DNA from: Candidatus Woesearchaeota archaeon
GTDB taxonomy: Archaea > Nanobdellota > Nanobdellia > Woesearchaeales > GW2011-AR9
DNA length: 6,670 nucleotides
Assembly (NCBI GenBank): GCA_016179995.1
Contig: JACPCC010000046.1
Location: forward strand, 1 to 6,670
Direction: 5' to 3'
The position numbers and the translations under genes were made by a program. A model generated the notes under the pieces. That model was not told the DNA's origin, searched no databases, and saw nothing but the letters and a program-made list of their open reading frames with translations. Shown here piece after piece: positions 1 through 6,278 of the stretch. Numbering within the stretch: the first letter of the stretch is position 1; the number at the start of each line of letters is the position of its first letter.

Positions 1-62
1 AGTTTAATTTTTTTATTTGTTTTTATTTATTTTTGAGGTATTTGTTTTTTATTTGAAGAGCC

Positions 63-2483
63 TTATTTATAGATAGGCATCAAAGCATTACGCAGTTCCG
101 GCATCTTGGAAATATTTTCCATCTGCCCCATCAGATTTAAATCTTCAATAATTCTTATATGTGTCTGCGCCGGAACACTCTGAATATCCATCGTTGGAAT
201 ATAAAAAACAATTTCATCCGAGGGATAAAGTCTTTCCGAAGTAATCTTCAAATAGGTAGTAGGAGTATTCCAATTTAATTGACCGCCAACTAAAACTTCC
301 ATATTAACTTCATCAAAAGTATAACAAGTATCAGCTATTCCCCCAGTACAACGCTCCTCAGCTGGAATTACTACGCCAGATTGATCCATTACAATACCTG
401 AAACTTCATAAATTCCCGGCACTAAAGATACCTGTGCTTTTCCTTCATTTTCTCCGCCTTTAATTACTACAGCCGTACTGAAAGTTTCACCATACGCCTT
501 GGGATTAATATCAGAAATTCTTTTAAAACTAATTGTCGCTTGTTCTTTGTCGCTTAAAGCTTGAGTTGTACCAAAGAACCTCCAAATATGTTCATATTCA
601 TCGTCTAACATTTCCGGAATATAAGAATAAACTTCTTTAGCAGCTGAAGAAACTAAACTTAAAGAGCCTCCGCCAAAACATTTATCATCGATACACTTGC
701 CCACCCTCTTTTTCATCACTGTAATATTAATAGGATGATATTTATGCATCTCTAATTCAAATTCTGCAGCAGGAACTGCTCCTGCCCCACCTACCCCCAT
801 TTCCGTCGCATAACCAATCAATTCAGCAGATTGACCAGATCCTCCAGCACCAGCTTTCTGTTTATACTTATAGGTATCAATCGGATAAAAATTAGTCAAA
901 TAATCCTGCTTAATTACACTCATACTGCCCCCATATATCGCCGGATAATTCTCAGCCAACACCCCTTCTTCATTAGTCAAACCCATTTGACAATTATCCT
1001 GCTCCGGTATAGAAAACAGCACTTGCACTGCTTCTAAAGGCTCTTTAGTATAACTATCTATAACTATGGTCTTTAAAACATCAGTATTGCGCTGCGTTTG
1101 TGCACAAGCTAAATTCTGCAAGCGATTTACTTTCGGCTCTTCAAAACTTCCGCTTACTGCTGCATTATTGTTGCGGATATTAGATTCAAGTGCAAAATTA
1201 AACGTGTATCCTTCTCCGTTAAATGCTTCTAAATCTCGCAGCGTTACTAAAACCGGATAACTCAAATCATAAACCGTACGATAATTTTGCATCCCAAAAT
1301 GCAGCAAGAAATAATTAACCGCTAAATTATCCGGTTTGATTGCTCCCGTATTTCCGTTAGCTTTGAAATAAGGCTCCCAGCCAAAATAATCGAAATTAAC
1401 ATCTAAATTTTTCAATGGACTGTTGGCAGGATTATTAACATCTGTTGTACGACCGCCCGTCTCACTGCTGCTATCCCTGCCCACACCCAGATTCTCAAAA
1501 TTTAATAAAGTGTTATCATAATTCTTTTGATACAAAGCGCTCAGATCAGAAACAGGATATTGATAACGATAAAGATTGCTGTTGCTCGCTGAGCGTAACA
1601 TCGGCACGTAAGAAGTAAGCAAACTTTTCATTTGCCGCGCTAAAGTAACCGCATTCCAGCTAGCCGTAGGCACTAACTCAAAGGTAACCGCAGATGTAGG
1701 CGCCATCTTCTCCACATTTACATCAGAATAAATTTGCAATAATTCTAAAGCCTGTCCTTCCAAGAAACTAAAATTTCTTTCCGCATTAGTTATGATAGAT
1801 GCTGCATCATAATATTGTTTTAAAGGCAGATTGATTCTCACAAAAAACTTTTCCATAGTCGTGCGCGCTTCGCCTTTCTGCACATCGATTTTTTTCTCCA
1901 GCAAGAAACTAACTTTCTGCTCGCTGATACCGACGGTAACATCCTCTACTTCTTCTGCTGTAAAAACAAAACCCTGCTGACTGAAGCTCTCAAACTCTCC
2001 TAAACACTCTCCTATTTTCTCTTTCACAAACCTGCCCAACTGCGCCTCTACGCTCATTGTAGCATCCTCACGAGCATAAAGTTTAGGTTTCAAAGAAGTA
2101 AAAGTAACTTTATTTGCTGTATTTTGTTCATTATTATAATACCAGAAAGGAATTTTTGCTGATTCCAAATCAATACCATCCGCTTCTGATTGTTCAACTT
2201 TAGAAAACTTACCGATTAATTCCGGATAAATATAACCACCCTGCTGCCCAAGAATAACTAAACCACTTTTAGCTGTTTCGGCTAAACAATCTTCTGTAAA
2301 ACTTTGCACTGGCTGAAACTCTAAAGGCACAGCAGCAATGGTAGGCACTTCCTCGCCGCTCAAAGCATCCTGCTTCACAACTTTCGTCGCATAAAAAATT
2401 CCCGCAAAAGTAAATAATAGGATAATACCTGCGATAATAAATATCGTAACCTGTCCTCTTTTCCCGTCTAACATCAGAACCAT
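63..2483 (-). CDS. Large membrane-anchored, pilin-like surface protein (806 aa)
   Basis: I do not recognise a named function. Residues 8-24 read KRGQVTIFIIAGIILLF: a short charged N-terminus, then Gly-Gln and one hydrophobic segment (about 12-33). This resembles archaeal class III (type IV pilin-like) signal peptides, with possible cleavage before Q11, though the usual Glu at mature position 5 is missing; otherwise it is a simple N-terminal anchor. The remaining ~770 residues should lie outside the cell. A DPANN-like motif, CLAETAKSGLVILGQQGGYI, is at 66-85. Residues about 470-535 (TIVIDSYTKEPLEAVQVLFS..) look like a carboxypeptidase-regulatory-like beta-sandwich. Asn/Ser/Thr-rich (about 328-350) and Gly/Ala-rich (about 541-573) stretches look like linkers. 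There are eight cysteines, an even number compatible with disulfides. The open frame extends 32 codons upstream to 2579, but a TATA box at 2510-2521 lies about 32 nt before the ATG at 2483, so that ATG is preferred; the ATG at 2474 is an alternative. Confidence 0.85.
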   Translation of the reverse strand: MVLMLDGKRGQVTIFIIAGIILLFTFAGIFYATKVVKQDALSGEEVPTIAAVPLEFQPVQSFTEDCLAETAKSGLVILGQQGGYIYPELIGKFSKVEQSEADGIDLESAKIPFWYYNNEQNTANKVTFTSLKPKLYAREDATMSVEAQLGRFVKEKIGECLGEFESFSQQGFVFTAEEVEDVTVGISEQKVSFLLEKKIDVQKGEARTTMEKFFVRINLPLKQYYDAASIITNAERNFSFLEGQALELLQIYSDVNVEKMAPTSAVTFELVPTASWNAVTLARQMKSLLTSYVPMLRSASNSNLYRYQYPVSDLSALYQKNYDNTLLNFENLGVGRDSSSETGGRTTDVNNPANSPLKNLDVNFDYFGWEPYFKANGNTGAIKPDNLAVNYFLLHFGMQNYRTVYDLSYPVLVTLRDLEAFNGEGYTFNFALESNIRNNNAAVSGSFEEPKVNRLQNLACAQTQRNTDVLKTIVIDSYTKEPLEAVQVLFSIPEQDNCQMGLTNEEGVLAENYPAIYGGSMSVIKQDYLTNFYPIDTYKYKQKAGAGGSGQSAELIGYATEMGVGGAGAVPAAEFELEMHKYHPINITVMKKRVGKCIDDKCFGGGSLSLVSSAAKEVYSYIPEMLDDEYEHIWRFFGTTQALSDKEQATISFKRISDINPKAYGETFSTAVVIKGGENEGKAQVSLVPGIYEVSGIVMDQSGVVIPAEERCTGGIADTCYTFDEVNMEVLVGGQLNWNTPTTYLKITSERLYPSDEIVFYIPTMDIQSVPAQTHIRIIEDLNLMGQMENISKMPELRNALMPIYK

Positions 2484-2509
2484 CTTTTTACAGGATAAGA
2501 AAAGAAATG

Positions 2510-2521
2510 AGGTATATAAAT
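2510..2521 (-). promoter_or_regulatory. TATA-box promoter of the surface-protein gene
   Basis: On the minus strand the sequence is ATTTATATACCT, a good archaeal TATA element. Its centre is about 32 nt before the ATG at 2483, which predicts a start of transcription near 2489 and a leader of only a few bases. There is no Shine-Dalgarno sequence before the ATG, in keeping with leaderless translation. The box lies inside the upstream extension of the open frame, which argues against a start at 2579. The same 12 bases occur before the winged-helix gene. Confidence 0.7.
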
Positions 2522-2543
2522 GTTGTTGTCTTTGACGGTTGAA

Positions 2544-2567
2544 AATATTTGAAGAATAATATTTGAA
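2544..2567. repeat. Short direct repeat between toxin and surface-protein genes
   Basis: AATATTTGAA occurs at 2544-2553 and again at 2558-2567, a period of 14. It lies in the short spacer between the toxin stop codon and the TATA box of the next gene. In such AT-rich DNA it may be chance; a regulator site is possible but unsupported. Confidence 0.3.
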
Positions 2568-2579
2568 AAAGTAAAACAC
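2551..2579 (-). terminator. T-rich terminator candidate after the toxin gene
   Basis: Directly after the toxin stop codon the minus strand reads GTGTTTTACTTTTTC and then stays T-rich. Archaeal intrinsic termination needs T-runs rather than a stem-loop, so this could end the toxin-antitoxin transcript before the separate promoter of the surface-protein gene. The T-runs are short (four and five), so the call is tentative. Confidence 0.35.
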
Positions 2580-2951
2580 TTATCTCTTTCGATATCCAAA
2601 TTTTTTATCGTAATCTTTATGATTTAGAATATCTAAAACAAAACAAATGATTTCAACTTGATCTCCTTTGATAGTGTATAACATTCTCCAAAAATTAATC
2701 AATTCCACTCGCCACAGATTATTGGTTTGACTCTTTTGCAAGTACTCGTTCGGGATAAGATTCTTAGTAATGCTGTCTCCGTAAAATGGGTTGGTTTTTA
2801 TAAATTCAATTTTTTGTTTGATAGAACGCAATAGTTGAATTTCCCCCGTGCTATCTTTCCCTTAACTCATTTGTTGTCCGACAATTTCATTCAAGCGTTT
2901 ATATTCTGTTTCTGCTTCGTCCAACAAAATTACCCGTACAGGTTTATTCAA
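2580..2951 (-). pseudogene. RelE/ParE-fold toxin, interrupted by an in-frame TAA at codon 30
   Basis: RelE-superfamily toxins are small mRNA interferases that cleave mRNA on the ribosome (ParE relatives poison gyrase). The frame from TTG at 2951 gives MNKPVRVILLDEAETEYKRL.. (first strand and helix), then TAA at 2864-2862 (codon 30), and continues in the same frame with GKDSTGEIQLL.. to the end. The C-terminal part shows the RelE fold: NPFYG (54-58), NLWRVELINFWRMLYTI (79-94) with the paired Trp-Arg positions, and NHKDYDKKFGY (110-120), where His/Lys/Tyr residues could serve catalysis. Without the stop the protein would be 123 aa, normal for the family. TTG is chosen because TGAGGT (2966-2961) lies 9 nt upstream and the gap to the winged-helix stop is only 5 nt. 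Re-initiation at TTG 2831 would give an 83-aa fragment lacking the first strand and helix, probably inactive. One base change (for example AAA to TAA) would explain the stop; a sequencing error cannot be excluded. Confidence 0.75.
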
Positions 2952-2956
2952 TTTTT

Positions 2957-3241
2957 CTATACCTCAGTTCCTCGCTGAATTAGTTTATTTAATTCACTTC
3001 TTTCTGTAAAAACCCAAAGAACGCCTTTTGTTCCAATTATTATTTTTCCACTAAATTGTAGATAATCTAAGATTTGAAGTAGAGTCTGATGCATTACTTG
3101 TTTTGGAAGTTTTCTTTTAAGTTCAGCCACAGTTATTAACTCCCCCATATTTTTTAAAGTTTCTTCTACCATCAAAACAGTATTCAAAGTAGGAGAATGA
3201 ATAACTTTCTCTTTTTCAAAGATAGGGATAGTTCCAGCCAT
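2957..3241 (-). CDS. Winged-helix DNA-binding protein, probable antitoxin/autorepressor (94 aa)
   Basis: The fold, inferred from sequence pattern, is a winged helix: helix 1 about residues 18-31 (TLNTVLMVEETLKN), helix 2 about 37-44 (TVAELKRK), recognition helix about 51-63 (HQTLLQILDYLQF), and a beta wing about 65-78 (GKIIIGTKGVLWVF). The charged N-terminus (FEKEKVIHSP) and C-terminus are short. Its stop is 5 nt before the toxin start, and the toxin's Shine-Dalgarno sequence lies within its last codons, so the two genes are very probably one translationally coupled operon. In type II toxin-antitoxin modules the first gene usually encodes a DNA-binding antitoxin that neutralises the toxin and represses the operon; that role is inferred from position and fold. 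The ATG start is clear, since upstream in-frame codons soon reach a stop. The frame is intact, unlike its partner. Confidence 0.8.
   Translation of the reverse strand: MAGTIPIFEKEKVIHSPTLNTVLMVEETLKNMGELITVAELKRKLPKQVMHQTLLQILDYLQFSGKIIIGTKGVLWVFTERSELNKLIQRGTEV
2961..2966 (-). promoter_or_regulatory. Ribosome binding site of the toxin gene
   Basis: TGAGGT on the minus strand matches the archaeal anti-Shine-Dalgarno sequence. It sits 9 nt before the TTG at 2951, inside the last codons of the winged-helix gene. It is the main reason for choosing this non-ATG start and for extending the toxin past the internal stop. Confidence 0.6.
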
Positions 3242-3291
3242 GGTAATAAAGATATAAGCCAGTATTTAATTTAGATATAGTTATAGCTAAT

Positions 3292-3303
3292 AGGTATATA
3301 AAT
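3292..3303 (-). promoter_or_regulatory. TATA-box promoter of the toxin-antitoxin operon
   Basis: ATTTATATACCT on the minus strand ends 50 nt before the ATG at 3241. Transcription would start near 3271, leaving a leader of about 30 nt. No clear Shine-Dalgarno sequence precedes the ATG. The leader is AT-rich and could hold an operator for autoregulation, though no clear inverted repeat stands out. Confidence 0.6.
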
Positions 3304-3353
3304 CTTTCTGTGGATTAAACTATTAACAAATCAATACCACTTTTAGAAAACCC

Positions 3354-3384
3354 TACCTCACTCTAGCTCTTACCTTACTCTAGC
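3354..3384. repeat. Imperfect tandem repeat across the metG stop codon
   Basis: TACCTCACTCTAGC (3354-3367) and TACCTTACTCTAGC (3371-3384) match at 13 of 14 bases with a period of 17. One copy encodes the last residues of MetRS (Ala-Arg-Val-Arg); the other lies just downstream. It looks like a small slippage duplication at the 3' end of the gene. Confidence 0.6.
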
Positions 3385-5652
3385 CCCTTCCATCAGACCA
3401 TGAACAGCAATATCTTCTACTGCAGAACTTAGTTTCTTACCCTCAAAATAAACTTTCCCTTCTTTTACTAACATAACCAACTTCAAAAAATCTTCAAATA
3501 CAACTTCTTCACGACCATTTTCCATGCCTTGAAAACAAACTGCTTCGCCAAGTAAAGTTTTATTAACTTCAAGAACAGACACTTTCTGTCCATCATCTGC
3601 TGCTAAAATCATGGCCTCACTCGTCTCGCCGCGAATCTTAGCTAGTTTCATGTTTAAACAAAATACTGCTTTGCGATGCAATAAATCCTCAACAGAAAAA
3701 TGTTTTCGCAATCCGGCTACTACTTGTCTTTTTCCTTCTAAACCAAAATCAACTTTCATCAAGTAAAGACTATCGGCATTAGGATGGGGCTTAACTTCCT
3801 CAATCTTGCCGACGGCTAAACGCAACGGGAATACAGCGCCGCTAGGCACTACTTCAATCTTCTGTGCCAATAATTCCACTTTTCCAATTTTGCCTTTCCA
3901 TTTGAATGAATAATCATTCCAAAACAAGTTTTCTTCACTTTTATCTCCTGAACCTTTTTCACCTAAAGCTACCATTACTCTTTCAGAAAACTGTGGTAAA
4001 ACCGGACTCACTAAAATCGCCAGATTACGTGCTAGATTAACACACCAACCAACTTTCTTTCGACTTTCCAGACTATCTTTATCTTTCCAAACTTCCGCTT
4101 TCTGGAAGTAAGCATTTCCCAAATCAGCAATTTTTAAAATGTTTTTAACTGCGGATTGAAATTCTAATTTTTGGTAATTTTTTTCTATTTCTGTTCTTAA
4201 GATACTAACTTTTTTCTCCAACTCTTTTTCCTCAGCATTTCCAGCGATCTCTTTAATTATACTATAATTTTTCTCGGCAAACGTTAATACACGATAACAA
4301 AAATTACCTAAACTGCCAACTAAGACATTATTATTGTAAGCTTTAAACTCTTCAAAATTTAAATCCACATCCTGTAATTGCTTATTTAGATGCCCAGCAT
4401 AATAAAAACGCAAAGCTTCGGCAGGATATAATTTTAGGAAATCACGAGCTGTAAAAAACGTACCACGAGATTTGCTCATCTTCTGACCATTGACGGTAAT
4501 GAAACCATGAGTATTTAATTTTGGCAAAGGAATATCCATCTTCATCAACATAGCCGGCCAAAATAAATAATGGAAATAAATAATATCCTTGCCTATGAAA
4601 TGATAAACTTGACCTTTTTTCCAATAATCTTCCCAAACTAAATTTTTATAATTAGGATTAGGATTATTTTTGCTACTATTCTTAATATTAATTTTATCAC
4701 AATAATTTTCCGTCGAAGAAATATAACCTATAGGAGCATCCAACCAAACATAGAAATACTTTAATTCGCCGGTTTCTTCCTTACTGCCGGGAATTTCAAA
4801 CCCAAAATAGGGCGCATCACGAGAAATACACCAATCTTCTAAACCTTTATTTAACCACTCTTCGACGGAATTCTTGATTTCCGGTTGTATATCGGGCTTA
4901 GCAAACCACTTTTTTAATTCTTCTGCGCATTTACTTAGAGCAAAGAAATAATGAGAGCTTTTTTTCTGTCCTGGAGTTTTACTGCATAAAGAACATTTAG
5001 GATTAATTAGGTCTATTCCTTTGAGAGTACTACCACAGCCTTCACAAACATCCCCATATTGATCAACTTTAGTGCAATTTAGACATGTGCCTTTAACAAA
5101 CCTATCCGGCAGATAACGCTGACAATTACTACAATAAATGTTATTTACTTTTTTAATGTAAATGAATCCTTTTTTTCGCAAGGTGCTAAAGAAATGCTCC
5201 GCCAATTCCTTGTTTTCAGGAGAGTGAGTTTTATAATAGTTATCAAAATTAATTTGAAAAGAAGCAAAGTCTTCTTGATGTTCTTTCCAAAATCCTAAAG
5301 CAAAAGCTTCCGGTTCTTTTCCCGCTTTGCGGGCATTGACCTCTACCGGCGTACCATGCATATCTGAAGCACAGATGTAAATAGCTTCTTTTTGAGTCAA
5401 TTTTAAAAAACGTACAAAAACATCTGCTTGAATATATTCCAATAAATGACCAATATGAATACTGCCGTTAGCATAAGGTAAAGCCGCAGTAACAACTATT
5501 TTTTCTGATTTGTTTTTAGAATGAGAGTGAGAATAAAATGAAGAAGAATCAACTTTAGAAGAAGATTTAGCTTTAGGGAATAATTTAGTTTTAGGAGAAG
5601 ATTTGTTTAAAGATTTTTCTGAAATTAATTTTGCTTTAATAGTTTTCTTCAT
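3370..5652 (-). CDS. metG: Methionine--tRNA ligase (MetRS) with fused EMAPII-type tRNA-binding domain
   Basis: This class I synthetase charges tRNA-Met with methionine using ATP, in the cytoplasm. Visible features in order: a Lys/Ser-rich extension (1-51); ALPYANGSIHIGHL with the HIGH motif at 66-69; ASDMHGTP; a zinc domain with four CxxC pairs (C174/177, 190/193, 203/206, 220/223), the two-zinc form; YFYVWLDAPIGY with W303; FIGKDIIYFHYLFWP; KMSKS at 391-395; an anticodon-binding helix domain where N450 and R454 match the Asn and Arg that read the CAU anticodon in E. coli MetRS; and a C-terminal OB-fold of the EMAPII/Trbp111 type, about 606-705 (HPNAD at 623-627, GETSEAM at 675-681). E. coli MetRS is 677 aa; this one is 760 because of the extension, an Asn-rich insert (about 321-339) and the C-terminal tail. 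ATG 5652 is the only plausible start before HIGH, and a TATA box about 28 nt upstream predicts a leaderless mRNA. Confidence 0.97.
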   Translation of the reverse strand: MKKTIKAKLISEKSLNKSSPKTKLFPKAKSSSKVDSSSFYSHSHSKNKSEKIVVTAALPYANGSIHIGHLLEYIQADVFVRFLKLTQKEAIYICASDMHGTPVEVNARKAGKEPEAFALGFWKEHQEDFASFQINFDNYYKTHSPENKELAEHFFSTLRKKGFIYIKKVNNIYCSNCQRYLPDRFVKGTCLNCTKVDQYGDVCEGCGSTLKGIDLINPKCSLCSKTPGQKKSSHYFFALSKCAEELKKWFAKPDIQPEIKNSVEEWLNKGLEDWCISRDAPYFGFEIPGSKEETGELKYFYVWLDAPIGYISSTENYCDKINIKNSSKNNPNPNYKNLVWEDYWKKGQVYHFIGKDIIYFHYLFWPAMLMKMDIPLPKLNTHGFITVNGQKMSKSRGTFFTARDFLKLYPAEALRFYYAGHLNKQLQDVDLNFEEFKAYNNNVLVGSLGNFCYRVLTFAEKNYSIIKEIAGNAEEKELEKKVSILRTEIEKNYQKLEFQSAVKNILKIADLGNAYFQKAEVWKDKDSLESRKKVGWCVNLARNLAILVSPVLPQFSERVMVALGEKGSGDKSEENLFWNDYSFKWKGKIGKVELLAQKIEVVPSGAVFPLRLAVGKIEEVKPHPNADSLYLMKVDFGLEGKRQVVAGLRKHFSVEDLLHRKAVFCLNMKLAKIRGETSEAMILAADDGQKVSVLEVNKTLLGEAVCFQGMENGREEVVFEDFLKLVMLVKEGKVYFEGKKLSSAVEDIAVHGLMEGARVR
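5554..5604. repeat. 36-nt-period imperfect repeat in the 5' end of metG
   Basis: TTTAGAAGAAGATTT (5554-5568) and TTTAGGAGAAGATTT (5590-5604) differ at one base and are 36 nt, or 12 codons, apart. They encode KSSSKVD and KSSPKTK within the disordered MetRS extension. The period is a multiple of three, so the frame is preserved, consistent with growth of the extension by slippage. Confidence 0.55.
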
Positions 5653-5674
5653 ATTTAAGAGAAGATAAAATCAT

Positions 5675-5684
5675 TATTTAAATA
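5675..5684 (-). promoter_or_regulatory. TATA-box promoter of metG
   Basis: The palindromic TATTTAAATA is centred about 28 nt before the metG ATG. At the usual archaeal spacing, transcription would start almost exactly at the ATG, so the mRNA should be leaderless. No Shine-Dalgarno sequence is present, which fits. Confidence 0.65.
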
Positions 5685-5788
5685 GTTTTAGATTGAAAAT
5701 ACTGATGATTGAAAGAACATAATGAATATTAGAACGAAAGAATTAACGCTACAGAGAATATAATTATTTATTTGTGGTAGCTATAATT

Positions 5789-5813
5789 AAAAACATAGAA
5801 GAAAAAAGAAAAC
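5789..5813 (-). terminator. T-rich terminator after the zinc-ribbon gene
   Basis: Within 35 nt after the stop codon at 5820 the minus strand reads GTTTTCTTTTTTCTTC followed by a T5 run, with no stem-loop. This is the form of archaeal intrinsic terminators. It separates the zinc-ribbon gene from metG, which has its own promoter. The rest of the 167-nt spacer shows nothing beyond that TATA box. Confidence 0.5.
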
Positions 5814-5819
5814 TAAATC

Positions 5820-6272
5820 TTATAGTCCTTCTTCATCCACATCCTCGGCTTCTTCGGATTCAGAATGATTTTTCTTTCCTTTTTTCTTAATATTCTTCAT
5901 CTTCTTCGTCAGAGGAATCTTCTCATGACAATGGGGACATTCGATCAAATAAGAAGGCACACCTAAGAAAGATTTACGTTTATAATCTCCCGTAGATTCT
6001 CCTTTTTTCTTGCATTTAGGACAAGTAAATTGCGCTTCTAACTGCAAACTTTCTTCATGCGCTACCTTTTCCTCTTGATATTTGCAACTAGGACATTCAT
6101 AAATATCCGCTCTGGTTTTAACTTTACCTTTTACAACTGGCTTGCCCATTTTTGCTTTCTTACATTTTGGACAAGTCTTGCGGTAAACCCAAGCCATTAA
6201 TTGTTCATCGCCGATAAATCTATTACTAAAATACAAACATTCTTCCATGGAATTTGGTATTTTCAAAGCCAT
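5820..6272 (-). CDS. Double zinc-ribbon protein of unknown function (150 aa)
   Basis: The function is unknown. The protein has four CxxC pairs that form two zinc ribbons: C34/C37 with C60/C63, and C84/C87 with C112/C115. Each knuckle has the CPxC form (CPKC, CPSC, CPKC, CPHC). The ribbons are preceded by an N-terminal segment, MALKIPNSMEECLYFSNR, and the strand MAWVYRK (26-32). A Lys-rich stretch (123-134) and an acidic tail (138-148) follow, probably disordered. Such tandem ribbons with basic patches usually bind nucleic acid or act in transcription or translation, but nothing here shows which. There is no signal peptide or membrane segment, so it is cytoplasmic. The frame also has a GTG start at 6281, but the ATG at 6272 is preferred because AGAGGTG lies 6 nt upstream and overlaps that GTG. 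A gap of 92 nt separates it from the 66-aa gene; I see no convincing TATA box there, so the two could be cotranscribed. Confidence 0.88.
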   Translation of the reverse strand: MALKIPNSMEECLYFSNRFIGDEQLMAWVYRKTCPKCKKAKMGKPVVKGKVKTRADIYECPSCKYQEEKVAHEESLQLEAQFTCPKCKKKGESTGDYKRKSFLGVPSYLIECPHCHEKIPLTKKMKNIKKKGKKNHSESEEAEDVDEEGL

Positions 6273-6278
6273 TTTTAG

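Noticed and set aside
1..62. Terminator after the surface-protein gene in the T-rich left edge
   Set aside because: The T-runs are on the plus strand. On the minus strand, where the gene is read, this region is A-rich and shows no T-run or hairpin.
831..1037. Plus-strand frame of 68 codons inside the surface-protein gene
   Set aside because: It is antisense to a long, convincing coding frame; its product is rich in Ile/Leu/Thr/His with no domain pattern and no ribosome binding site. It is a shadow frame.
1066..1260. Plus-strand frame of 64 codons inside the surface-protein gene
   Set aside because: Also antisense to the surface-protein coding frame, with no motif or promoter of its own.
2484..2579. 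32-codon upstream extension of the surface-protein gene to an ATG at 2579
   Set aside because: It contains the TATA box that fits the ATG at 2483, and it would put a Phe/Tyr/Gln-rich leader before a normal membrane-anchor N-terminus.
2862..2864. Recoding or readthrough of the toxin's internal TAA
   Set aside because: Known archaeal stop recoding uses UAG (pyrrolysine) or UGA (selenocysteine with a SECIS element). TAA also ends metG, the zinc-ribbon gene and the surface-protein gene in this window, so reassignment is very unlikely.
4442..4636. Minus-strand frame of 64 codons overlapping metG out of frame
   Set aside because: It overlaps the conserved FIGKD to KMSKS region of MetRS in another frame, so it is a by-product of that coding sequence.
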